A stretch of DNA of 41,491 nt from UBA5499 sp002426275 (lineage in GTDB: Bacteria; Bacillota; DTU084), in contig CALASN010000160.1 of the NCBI GenBank assembly GCA_937888735.1, forward strand, positions 1 to 41,491, given 5' to 3'. The stretch's first letter is position 1; each line of letters opens with the position of its first letter. The position numbers and the translations under genes are program-made. The notes beneath the pieces were generated by a model that saw nothing but the letters and a program-made list of their open reading frames with translations, did no database searches and was not told the DNA's origin. This document shows, in pieces, positions 31,959-39,396 of this stretch.

Positions 31959-32594
31959 ATGAAAAGAAAGATCTTGTTTTTCGCCTTTCTGCTAGTCGCG
32001 GCCATTGCAGGCACAAGTTCAGCGGCCTTCTCTTTGGAAATCAGAGGCGATCGGAAAACGGCTCCCAACGCCCTGTTTGCAGGAGTTGTTGCCAATTTCT
32101 TCGGCGTGGACAGCAAGGTTGTGTTGGATTTAGAGCGGGATTTAACACCTATTCAGGTAATAGGTTCCCTATATTCTGCAGGCGATGACGACGCGTACCT
32201 CCCGGATAGGGCCAGGGATTTTAAAAGGGGACATGGGTGGGACAGGTTCGATCGCGGCAGGAAAAACCACTGGTACCCGAAGCGGGGGAGAATCCCTACC
32301 ACGTCTTCCCAAGAGCGGCGGATCTTCATTCGCTTTTTGCACGATTGTTACAGAGTTCCCGAGCGAGATGTGACAATTTGGTTGGGTTACGGCATGTCCT
32401 ATGACGAGATCATCGTCTGCGTGAATTTCGCTCAGCGAGCGAAGTTGACGCCCCAGCGGGTAGTGGAGTTGAGGCGGGGCGGCCGCGATTGGTCCTGGCT
32501 TTGCCGGACCTGGAAAGTGTCGGAAAAAGATTTGGGATCCCTTCCCAGATTCCACAAGTATCATTATGGGAGAAAAATCAGAATCAGAAGATAA
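31959..32594 (+). CDS. Secreted basic protein of unknown function, last gene of the ECF operon
   Basis: The 211-residue protein has a signal peptide (about 1-23). It holds two related-looking segments, FFGVDSKVVLDLERDLTPIQVIGSLY (about 48-73) and a longer one, YRVPERDVTIWLGYGMSYDEI...LTPQRVVELRRGGRDWSWLC (about 130-185). A central stretch and the C-terminus are very basic. The second segment has the form of a small helical module that repeats a 'move-by-helix' pattern seen in many secreted clostridial proteins of unknown role. ATG follows AAGGAGGAG. It is probably a target and effector of the envelope stress response, but no function is claimed. Confidence 0.7.
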   Translation: MKRKILFFAFLLVAAIAGTSSAAFSLEIRGDRKTAPNALFAGVVANFFGVDSKVVLDLERDLTPIQVIGSLYSAGDDDAYLPDRARDFKRGHGWDRFDRGRKNHWYPKRGRIPTTSSQERRIFIRFLHDCYRVPERDVTIWLGYGMSYDEIIVCVNFAQRAKLTPQRVVELRRGGRDWSWLCRTWKVSEKDLGSLPRFHKYHYGRKIRIRR

Positions 32595-32622
32595 AAAAAG
32601 GCCGGGCGAACCCGGCCTTTTT
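32595..32622. terminator. Strong bidirectional intrinsic terminator
   Basis: AAAAAGGCCGGG (to 32606), a CGAA tetraloop and CCCGGCCTTTTT (from 32611) form a 12-pair perfect stem with A and T runs on both sides. It ends the plus-strand ECF operon and the minus-strand UPF0210 gene, which stops at 32626. Confidence 0.92.
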
Positions 32623-32625
32623 CAA

Positions 32626-33990
32626 TCAGTTTGTCAATGCCCGCATGGGAGCTGGGATTCTACCGCCGCGCGCGATGAAAGCGTCGGCGTTTTTTTCATT
32701 TACGCTCATCACCGGGGCGTCGCCAAGCAGCCCACCGAAACGGATCATTTCCCCCGGCCGTTTCCCGATGGCCGGGATCACGCGCACAGCTGTGGTTTTA
32801 TTGTTAATGATGCCGATGGCCATCTCATCGGCAATGATGGCTGAGATGGTTTGAGGGGAAGTATCGCCTGGAATGGCGATCATGTCCAGCCCCACCGAGC
32901 AGACCGCGGTCATGGCCTCAAGCTTGGATAAGGTGAGGACTCCTGCCTGAGCCGCTTTGATCATGCCTGCGTCTTCGCTCACAGGAATAAAGGCGCCGCT
33001 TAGGCCGCCAACGTAAGAAGAGGCCATAGTGCCGCCTTTTTTCACCGCATCGTTCAGGAGCGCCAGGGCGGCTGTGGTCCCGTGCGTGCCACAGCATTCC
33101 AGACCCATGGCTTCCAGAATTTGCGCCACGCTGTCTCCCTCGGCAGGCGTGGGAGCTAAAGAGAGATCTACGATCCCAAAGGGTATTTCCATCCTTCGGG
33201 ATACTTCCCTGCCCACAAGCTCTCCCACTCTGGTTATTTTGAAAGCTGCCCGTTTGATTGCCTCGGCAATGCCGCCTAAATCCAATTCCGGATGCGCTTC
33301 CACAACGGCCCGGATCACTCCTGGGCCGCTGACCCCGACATTGATCACCATTTCCGGTTCGCCAGCGCCCAAGAAGGCGCCGGCCATAAACGGATTGTCC
33401 GTGGGAGCGTTGGCGAAAACTACCAACTTGGCGCAAGCCTTCCCAGTTGACGATTCCGCCGCCCGTTTGATCACTTTCCCCATTTCAGAGACTGCGTTCA
33501 TGTTGATCCCGGCCTTGGTGGACGCAAGGCAGATTGCGCTGCAGACCCTTTCGGTAGAACTCAAAGCTTCCGGAATTGCCTCCATTAGGGCCACATCCGC
33601 CTGAGAAGCTCCTTTTTCCATCAGCGCGCCAAAGCCGCCGATGAAATCGATCTGGCTTTCTGTGGCCGCTTGATCCAAAATCTGCGCCAAGAAAGGAAAA
33701 AAATCGGAGTGCCCCGCCGCCAGGGCCGGGGCGCAGATATCTGCGATTGGGTTTATAGCGATACGCCTGTTAATGATGGGGATTCCCAATTCTCGCTCCA
33801 ACTGATCTGTGACTTGGACCAGGCGTCTGCCCTGTCCGGCCACCTTATTTTTAATTTTCCTGGCCATCTGCTGTGGCTGTGGATCCGTGCAATCCCTCAG
33901 ATCCAGGCCTAAGGTGACGGTGCGGATATCCAAAAGGTTTCTTTCGATCATGTTCAAAGTTTCAATTATTTCTTCGTGATGATATAGCAT
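32626..33990 (-). CDS. UPF0210 family protein (DUF711, PFL-like)
   Basis: The 454-residue protein matches UPF0210 (DUF711). Recognisable segments are EIIETLNMIERNLLDIRTVTLGLDLRDC near the N-terminus, SGPGVIRAVVEAHPELDLGGIAEAIKRAAF, GREVSRRMEIPFGIVDLSLAPTP and a GLDMIAIPGDTSP stretch. It is a glycyl-radical-enzyme-like fold in known structures but lacks a clear radical site, and its function is not known. It lies 10 bases after an ACT-domain gene, the usual pairing in Clostridia. An AGGAGGAATAC site precedes the start on the minus strand. Confidence 0.9.
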   Translation of the reverse strand: MLYHHEEIIETLNMIERNLLDIRTVTLGLDLRDCTDPQPQQMARKIKNKVAGQGRRLVQVTDQLERELGIPIINRRIAINPIADICAPALAAGHSDFFPFLAQILDQAATESQIDFIGGFGALMEKGASQADVALMEAIPEALSSTERVCSAICLASTKAGINMNAVSEMGKVIKRAAESSTGKACAKLVVFANAPTDNPFMAGAFLGAGEPEMVINVGVSGPGVIRAVVEAHPELDLGGIAEAIKRAAFKITRVGELVGREVSRRMEIPFGIVDLSLAPTPAEGDSVAQILEAMGLECCGTHGTTAALALLNDAVKKGGTMASSYVGGLSGAFIPVSEDAGMIKAAQAGVLTLSKLEAMTAVCSVGLDMIAIPGDTSPQTISAIIADEMAIGIINNKTTAVRVIPAIGKRPGEMIRFGGLLGDAPVMSVNEKNADAFIARGGRIPAPMRALTN

Positions 33991-34000
33991 AGTATTCCTC

Positions 34001-34273
34001 CTATACCCTGTGCATGGCGCGGAAAATATCCTCTCGTTGCACTATGATCTTGACAGACAGCTCCTTTTCAAGTTCAGCCAGGGCATCCTGCAGAGCGGAA
34101 AAATTTTCTGGGGTCTGGAGGCTGATTTGCATGATCATGGTAAAAAGGCCGCCGCTCATCACTCTCTGGCTGAGATCGATGATATTGCCCTGGTGGGAAG
34201 CAACGACATTGCTGACTTTGGCGACGATCCCGATCCGATCTTGTCCGACCACTGTAAGTACAAGGCTAACCAC
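34001..34273 (-). CDS. ACT-domain protein (UPF0237)
   Basis: The 90-residue protein is a single ACT domain, LVLTVVGQDRIGIVAKVSNVVASHQGNIIDLSQ. ACT domains bind amino acids and regulate enzymes or transcription. Pairing with UPF0210 is conserved in many Firmicutes and suggests it regulates or senses for that partner. The GTG start (complement of 34271-34273) is preceded by AAGGAGGGA on the minus strand. Confidence 0.92.
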   Translation of the reverse strand: MVSLVLTVVGQDRIGIVAKVSNVVASHQGNIIDLSQRVMSGGLFTMIMQISLQTPENFSALQDALAELEKELSVKIIVQREDIFRAMHRV

Positions 34274-34370
34274 CGGATTACTCCCTCCTTTTTTGTCTCA
34301 TCTCCCGTGGAACTTGAGCATAGCGGTTCTTCTCTTAATATGGTAACGTCACTGGCGTTGAACAATAATT

Positions 34371-34399
34371 TTGAGGCAGAACCACAATGCCATTATATC
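34371..34399 (+). promoter_or_regulatory. Promoter-like element before the 34.4-35.1 kb gene-free region
   Basis: TTGAGG (34371-34376), a 17-base spacer and TATATC (34394-34399) resemble a vegetative promoter. It would start a transcript near 34406 that runs into the gene-free stretch. The match is only moderate. Confidence 0.3.
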
Positions 34400-34405
34400 A
34401 AAATC

Positions 34406-35136
34406 AAAGCGCAAATGCACCAAAATCTTCATTTTGGAGCCATCTCACAGCGGCGACAAGCGGTTTAGACATGGGTAAAGATCCATCCCGGGGTTTGTGA
34501 AGGCTCTGCTATGTACCTGGCGGGAGTCCTTACGACGGATAAAGGACCTGGCCGTCATTGCTGGCATTGCCGTCAGTTAAGCAAAGACGTATTCGCAGCT
34601 ATGGCTTTGCTTCAATCTGTGACACAAGGCACGGAAAAGATCGGTGCTTTGCGCTTGATGAGAAACCGAAAGGCGCCAGAACGTACTTTATGTTGTTGAT
34701 ATTAGCCGGCGGTTCCACATGGCAGTCCTTATATATCCTCTCGGGTTGACGATTTAGCCGGTGCCCATAGGGGAAGGAACCGGAGCTTTGGGAAGGATTA
34801 AACGCAAAGAGGACAGTTAATAATAAGCGGGACGGCAGGTAAAGAGGCGCTGGTGAGGTCAACCGCAAACTGTTATGGTGAACGTAGTTCCCTGAGGAAT
34901 AAATTACTATTTGCTTTAGCTGCGAGGGAAAAGTCGAAGCGTTTGAGTTAAATTGCCGAAAGCAGGCCAGGGGAGCTTCTTCACTAGAGAGAATCAATTG
35001 CGCCTCACCAGTCTTCCGGTTCATAGCTTGCTTTGCGCCTTCACCATCAAGCGCGAGGCTCTGGAACCAGAGGCACTATGAAAGAGCAGGACCAAGAAGC
35101 GTCATGACAACCGCAATCACAATGATTGTGAGTTTT
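34406..35136 (+). ncRNA. Candidate long structured non-coding RNA (unidentified)
   Basis: This ~730-base stretch has no protein frame I can support on either strand but is bounded by promoter-like (34371-34399) and terminator-like (35117-35136) signals. Local pairings include GTCCTT/AAGGAC (34526-34531 with 34542-34547), AGCAAAG/CTTTGCT (34580-34586 with 34605-34611), CAAGGCAC/GTGCTTTG (34625-34632 with 34644-34651), CGGTTCC/GGAACCG (34710-34716 with 34776-34782) enclosing a CCTCT/AGGGG stem, and ACAGTT/AACTGT. A 9-pair long-range match joins 34850-34858 and 35003-35011. Some of these would occur by chance in this length. It could instead be a decayed element. I do not recognise the family. 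Confidence 0.3.
35117..35136 (+). terminator. Intrinsic terminator-like hairpin closing the gene-free region
   Basis: TCACAA and TTGTGA pair around a TGA loop, followed by GTTTTT. The stem is short and AT-rich, so strength is moderate. It lies about 105 bases before the antitoxin gene. Confidence 0.45.
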
Positions 35137-35240
35137 TAAATTTGAATAGCACTTTTCGCACATTGCTTCAAAGTTGCCGTCAACAAACGCTACGTTTTGC
35201 TGTAAAATGATAGCATAATCAAGCAATATGGAGGTGCGTT

Positions 35241-35486
35241 ATGGCGCAAGTCAACATTCGAATAGATGACAGGTTGAAAGACGAGGGAGAGAAGCTGTTC
35301 CGAGAGTTGGGTCTCTCGTTCTCCTCGGCGGTCAGCGTGTTCGTCAGCCAAGCCGTGCGCGAGAGGGCTATCCCGTTTCTGATTTCCGAAAAACGTGCCG
35401 TGAAAGACATTACGCTGGCGAGCGAAAAAGCCCTTGCCAAAGACTGGCTTTTACCTAACGAGGACGCTGCATGGAAAGATTTGTAA
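35241..35486 (+). CDS. RelB/DinJ-family antitoxin
   Basis: The 81-residue protein has the RelB/DinJ ribbon-helix-helix start AQVNIRIDDRLKDEGEKLFRELGLSFSSAVSVFVSQAV followed by REAIPF-like RERAIPFLI. It should bind operator DNA as a dimer and neutralise the toxin through its C-terminal tail. ATG follows GGAGGTG (35230-35236). It overlaps the toxin gene by 16 bases, the usual coupling in toxin-antitoxin pairs. Confidence 0.88.
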   Translation: MAQVNIRIDDRLKDEGEKLFRELGLSFSSAVSVFVSQAVRERAIPFLISEKRAVKDITLASEKALAKDWLLPNEDAAWKDL

Positions 35487-35815
35487 AAGGAGACGTTGTC
35501 GTTGTATCATTTCCGTTCACTAATTTGAGTTCGTCGAAACGTCGCCCCGCACTCGTTTTGGCGAAGTCCGGCCCAAATGATTTGTTGCTCTCTCAGCTTA
35601 CAAGTAAAAGCGTCGCTGATGAACGCGCCGTCGAGGTCGGCACTACTGATTTCAACACAGGCGGTCTGAATGTCTCAAGTAATGTCAGACCGAACAAGTT
35701 ATTCACCGCCGAAGCGAGCATGATCGCATATAAAGTTGGAAGCTTGAAGCCGAAAAAGATGGCCGTTGTTGTCGCGGCAATAAACAAACTGCTCATAGAC
35801 AGAGTAATCAGGTAA
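35471..35815 (+). CDS. MazF/PemK-like endoribonuclease toxin
   Basis: The 114-residue protein has the MazF/PemK pattern: FVKGDVVVVSFPFTNLSSSKRRPALVLA at the N-terminus, then a LLLSQLTSKS stretch and NVRPNKLFTAEASMI, ending in a C-terminal helix. Such toxins cut mRNA at short sequences. The partner is RelB/DinJ-like rather than MazE-like, so it is a mixed pairing. Start ATG lies inside the antitoxin gene. Confidence 0.85.
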   Translation: MERFVKGDVVVVSFPFTNLSSSKRRPALVLAKSGPNDLLLSQLTSKSVADERAVEVGTTDFNTGGLNVSSNVRPNKLFTAEASMIAYKVGSLKPKKMAVVVAAINKLLIDRVIR

Positions 35816-36130
35816 GAGGCCGCTCAGCATTTTTCTCGACCTTCCCAATTGGAGTTTCACATCAAGACTCCACAGATCCCGGACGTGAACTCATGCGGAT
35901 CCTATCCTTCAATCACACAGAAAAAGCCCTGAAAAACGCTTTGATTCAATGTGCGCAAGCAGTAAAAAAGTTTCTCAACCTCAGCGTCGTTTGCAGGGTA
36001 CGCTTGTTTACTTATATCCTTTTTAGTTAACGCTTAATTGTTTTCACGCTAATTATGTAACGCAATCGCCTTTAACTCCTAACCTGGGTTAGAGCAAAAA
36101 ACGTAAGTTGGAAAGTATAAACTACGGCAG
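35816..36130. other. Intergenic stretch without recognised gene
   Basis: No frame of support is seen between the toxin stop and the sigma-H-like promoter of gatC. A GGAGT/ACTCC inverted repeat (about 35849-35874) and AT-rich sequence are the only notable points. There is no clear terminator after the toxin gene. Confidence 0.5.
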
Positions 36131-36160
36131 GCAGGATTTTGTAGATCTTTTGGGGAATAT
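36131..36160 (+). promoter_or_regulatory. Sigma-H-like promoter for gatCAB
   Basis: GCAGGATTT (36131-36139), 12 bases, then GGGGAATAT (36152-36160) is an exact fit to the sigma-H consensus RnAGGAwWW-N11/12-RnnGAATww. The start site would be near 36167, about 30 bases before gatC. Together with the site before mihF it suggests stationary-phase or sporulation-onset control of core operons. Confidence 0.55.
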
Positions 36161-36197
36161 AGTAGGGAAGAAATCGGAAACAAGAAGGTGAATAAAG

Positions 36198-36491
36198 ATG
36201 GCGATAACCCGGGAAACGGTAGAACATGTGGCCAGATTGGCTCGTCTGTCCCTTGGGGAAGAGGAAGCAGAGCAATTTACAGGACAGCTTGGAAATATCC
36301 TCGCTTACGTTGAGAAAATCCGCGATTTGGACACGGAAAACGTGGAGCCGTTAACTTATCCCGTACCCATGAAAGCCATGATGCGCGATGATATAGTGGA
36401 GCCGTCGCTTTTGCAGGAAGAGGCCTTGGCCGGCGCGCCGGAGATTCAGGACGGCATGTTTAAGGTGCCGCGCATCATTGAGGAAGAATAG
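36198..36491 (+). CDS. gatC: Glu-tRNA(Gln)/Asp-tRNA(Asn) amidotransferase subunit C
   Basis: The 97-residue subunit shows the GatC pattern VEHVARLARLSLGEEEAEQF, LGNILAYVEKIRDLDTENVEP and a conserved RDD segment (MRDDIVEPS). GatC wraps around GatA and stabilises the complex. ATG follows GAAGGTGA. First gene of gatC-gatA-gatB, 12 bases before gatA. Confidence 0.95.
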   Translation: MAITRETVEHVARLARLSLGEEEAEQFTGQLGNILAYVEKIRDLDTENVEPLTYPVPMKAMMRDDIVEPSLLQEEALAGAPEIQDGMFKVPRIIEEE

Positions 36492-36502
36492 GAGGCCATG
36501 AA

Positions 36503-37945
36503 TTGGAGCTTTATCGGAAAACAGCCCATGAACTGAGCGAACTTCTTGTCCAAAAACAGATCAGCGCTCGGGAATTAACTGAAGATGTGATCGCGCGCAT
36601 AGACAGCAAAGAGCAAACTGTGGGCGCATACATAACTCTTACCGCGGAGCATGCCATGGAGACCGCCCGCAAGGTGGACGAGCTGCGGGCGAAGGGCGAA
36701 GAACTGCCGCCTTTGGCCGGCATTCCCTTGGCTGTGAAAGATAACATTTGCACCAAAGGCGTGCCCACCACCTGCGCGTCAAAGATTCTGGAGCATTATA
36801 AGCCGCCTTACAATGCCACTGTGGTTGAAAAACTCCCGCTGCTGCCCATGGTGGGGAAAGCCAATCTGGATGAGTTTGCCATGGGCTCATCCACAGAAAA
36901 CAGCGCTTATCATTTGACGCATAATCCTTGGGATTTTCAGCGCGTTCCGGGCGGATCCAGCGGCGGACCCGCCGCTGCCGTGGCCGCTGGCGAGGCCATT
37001 GTCGCTTTGGGCACGGATACCGGCGGTTCTATTCGGCAACCTGCGGCTTTCTGCGGAGTAGTTGGCCTTAAGCCAACGTACGGCAGGGTTTCTCGCTACG
37101 GCGCCGTAGCTTTCGCCTCTTCTTTAGATCAAATCGGGCCCCTCACGCGCGATGTGGAAGATGCGGCTTTAATGCTGCAGGCTATTTCCGGACAAGACAA
37201 GCACGATTCCACATCCGCTTCCATCCCGGCGGCGGATTACACCGCACGGTTGAAAGCCGGCGTGCGGGGCATGAAGATTGGCATCCCCAAGGAATACGTG
37301 ACAATCAATCTCGCCCCGGCTGTGAGCCTGAAACTGGAGGAAGCGCGTAAAATTTTGGAGGAGGAGGGCGCCCAATGCATCGAAGTTTCGCTGCCGCACA
37401 GCGACTATGCGGTGGCGGCGTATTATCTAATCGCGCCGGCTGAGGCAAGTTCCAACCTGGCTCGCTTTGACGGTGTAAGATACGGCTATCGCTCGCCGAA
37501 GGCTCCGGATACGGTCAGCATGTTCAGCAATACCCGCAGCGAAGGCTTCGGTTCCGAAGTTAAGCGGCGGATTATGCTGGGAACGTACGCGCTCAGTTCC
37601 GGCTATTATGACGCTTATTATTTGAAAGCTCAGAAGGTGAGACGGCTCATTGCCGACGATTACTCACTGGCCCTCAGACAGTGTGATTGTCTTTTGACGC
37701 CCACGACGCCCAGTCTGCCGTTTAAGATCGGAGAGATGATCACGGATCCGCTTGCTATGTATCAAAACGATCTCTGCACTATTCCTGTCAATTTAGCCGG
37801 CGTGCCAGCTTTGAACCTGCCTGTCGGCTTTGCGGAAGGGTTGCCTGTGGGAGTGCAGCTGAGCGGCAATCACTTTGCCGAGGAGACTATCCTGAGAGTT
37901 GCTTGGGCTTTAGAGAGACGCTTTGGCCCCACGGAGGTGGCATAA
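36503..37945 (+). CDS. gatA: Glu-tRNA(Gln)/Asp-tRNA(Asn) amidotransferase subunit A
   Basis: The 480-residue amidase subunit releases ammonia from glutamine for transfer to misacylated Glu-tRNA(Gln) or Asp-tRNA(Asn). The catalytic Ser-cisSer-Lys triad is visible as K79 in PLAVKDNI, the PGGSSGG motif (about S152-S153), and S176 in DTGGSIRQPA. Length is standard. TTG at 36503 lies about 7 bases after AGGAGG (36490-36495); the ATG at 36498 is in another frame. It is followed directly by gatB. Confidence 0.96.
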   Translation: MELYRKTAHELSELLVQKQISARELTEDVIARIDSKEQTVGAYITLTAEHAMETARKVDELRAKGEELPPLAGIPLAVKDNICTKGVPTTCASKILEHYKPPYNATVVEKLPLLPMVGKANLDEFAMGSSTENSAYHLTHNPWDFQRVPGGSSGGPAAAVAAGEAIVALGTDTGGSIRQPAAFCGVVGLKPTYGRVSRYGAVAFASSLDQIGPLTRDVEDAALMLQAISGQDKHDSTSASIPAADYTARLKAGVRGMKIGIPKEYVTINLAPAVSLKLEEARKILEEEGAQCIEVSLPHSDYAVAAYYLIAPAEASSNLARFDGVRYGYRSPKAPDTVSMFSNTRSEGFGSEVKRRIMLGTYALSSGYYDAYYLKAQKVRRLIADDYSLALRQCDCLLTPTTPSLPFKIGEMITDPLAMYQNDLCTIPVNLAGVPALNLPVGFAEGLPVGVQLSGNHFAEETILRVAWALERRFGPTEVA

Positions 37946-39382
37946 ATGGATTACGAGGTGGTAATTGGGCTGGAAGTGCACGCGGAGTTGCGCACTAATG
38001 CCAAGATTTTCTGCGGTTGTTCCACAGCCTTCGGAGCTACGCCAAACACCCATGTCTGTCCGGTTTGCCTGGGCCTGCCAGGGGCTTTGCCTGTGCTCAA
38101 TCGGAAAGCCGTGGAATATGCCGTCCGCGCAGCGCTGGCCGTTGACTGCACAGTTCACACTACCAGTAAATTTCATCGCAAGAATTATTTTTATCCCGAT
38201 TTGCCAAAGGCATATCAAATCTCCCAGTATGATGAACCGCTGGCAACAGGCGGTAAAATCACATTGGCAGACGGCAATATCATCGGCATTACCAGGATTC
38301 ACATGGAGGAAGAAGCTGGCAAATCCGTGCATCAAGGCGACGATATCATGTCCGCGGAATATTCTCTGGAAGACCTCAACCGCTGCGGCATAGGACTGAT
38401 TGAGATCGTCTCCGAGCCGGACATTAGATCGCCTCAAGAGGCCAAGCAATATTTAGAGAGATTGAAGGCGATTCTCCAATACATCGAGGTTTCAGACTGC
38501 AAGATGGAGGAGGGCTCTCTGCGGTGCGATGCCAATATTTCCCTGCGCCCAAAGGGCGGCGACAAGCTTGGCACCAAAGCTGAATTGAAAAACCTCAACT
38601 CCTTCCGCGCTGTGGAGCGGGCGTTAGAATATGAGGTCCAAAGGCAGACCGAAGTTTTGAACCGCGCAGAGCGGGTGATTCAGGAAACCAGAACGTGGGA
38701 TGAAGCCAGGGGGATAACGTCTTCCATGCGCAGCAAAGAAGAGGCTCACGATTATCGCTATTTCCCCGAGCCGGATCTTTTGCCTGTGGTGCTGGAAGCT
38801 TCTTGGATCGAAGAGATTCGCTCACAGCTGCCTGAGCTTCCCCATGCTAGATCTCTGCGGTTTCAAAAGGAATATGGCCTCAGCGAATACGATGCCGAGC
38901 TGATAGTAGGCTCTAAAGACATGGCCGAGTTCTATGAAGAGACGGTTTCTCTCTTCCCGGAACCCAAAGAAGTCGCTAACTGGCTGATGGTGGAAGTGCA
39001 GAGGCTCCTGAGAAGCTCCGAGCAAGAAATTGAAAGCTGCAAGCTTACGGCCCGCAATTTGGCTCAGCTGTTGCAATTGGTGAAGAACGGCACAATCAGC
39101 GGCAGCGTTGGGAAAAACGTGTTGGAGGAGATCTTTGCCACCGGCAAAGCTGCCCAGGAGATCGTCAATGCCAAGGGTTTGTCCCAAATCAGCGACGAGA
39201 CGGAGCTGCGGGAGATAATTGCCAAGATCGTGGCTGAAAATCCTAAATCAGTTACAGATTTTAAAGCCGGTAAAGGTAAGGCCGTAGGCTTTTTGGTGGG
39301 ACAGGTGATGAAACAGACCCGGGGAATGGCTAATCCCCAGCTGACAAATAAACTTTTGACCGAGTATCTACAAAGGCAGTAA
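37946..39382 (+). CDS. gatB: Glu-tRNA(Gln)/Asp-tRNA(Asn) amidotransferase subunit B
   Basis: The 478-residue subunit binds and activates the misacylated tRNA. It begins with YEVVIGLEVHAEL and has the zinc-site cysteines FCGCS and CPVCLGLPG, the KNYFYPDLPKAYQISQYD segment, and a C-terminal YqeY-like tail domain. ATG follows GGAGGTGG (37934-37941), which overlaps the end of gatA. Completeness of gatCAB means the organism probably makes Gln-tRNA or Asn-tRNA indirectly. Confidence 0.97.
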   Translation: MDYEVVIGLEVHAELRTNAKIFCGCSTAFGATPNTHVCPVCLGLPGALPVLNRKAVEYAVRAALAVDCTVHTTSKFHRKNYFYPDLPKAYQISQYDEPLATGGKITLADGNIIGITRIHMEEEAGKSVHQGDDIMSAEYSLEDLNRCGIGLIEIVSEPDIRSPQEAKQYLERLKAILQYIEVSDCKMEEGSLRCDANISLRPKGGDKLGTKAELKNLNSFRAVERALEYEVQRQTEVLNRAERVIQETRTWDEARGITSSMRSKEEAHDYRYFPEPDLLPVVLEASWIEEIRSQLPELPHARSLRFQKEYGLSEYDAELIVGSKDMAEFYEETVSLFPEPKEVANWLMVEVQRLLRSSEQEIESCKLTARNLAQLLQLVKNGTISGSVGKNVLEEIFATGKAAQEIVNAKGLSQISDETELREIIAKIVAENPKSVTDFKAGKGKAVGFLVGQVMKQTRGMANPQLTNKLLTEYLQRQ

Positions 39383-39396
39383 AGGAGAGAACCGGA

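Noticed and set aside
34511..34699. 62-codon plus-strand frame
   Set aside because: Cysteine- and arginine-rich text without recognised domain or ribosome site; more likely chance within non-coding sequence.
34599..35024. 141-codon minus-strand frame in the gene-free region
   Set aside because: No family pattern, no ribosome site of note, and it lies across the paired segments of the RNA candidate. It was not called as a gene.
35117..35130. Rex- or CRP-like palindrome TCACAA-TGA-TTGTGA
   Set aside because: The half-sites are in the opposite order to the Rex operator; a terminator hairpin explains it better.
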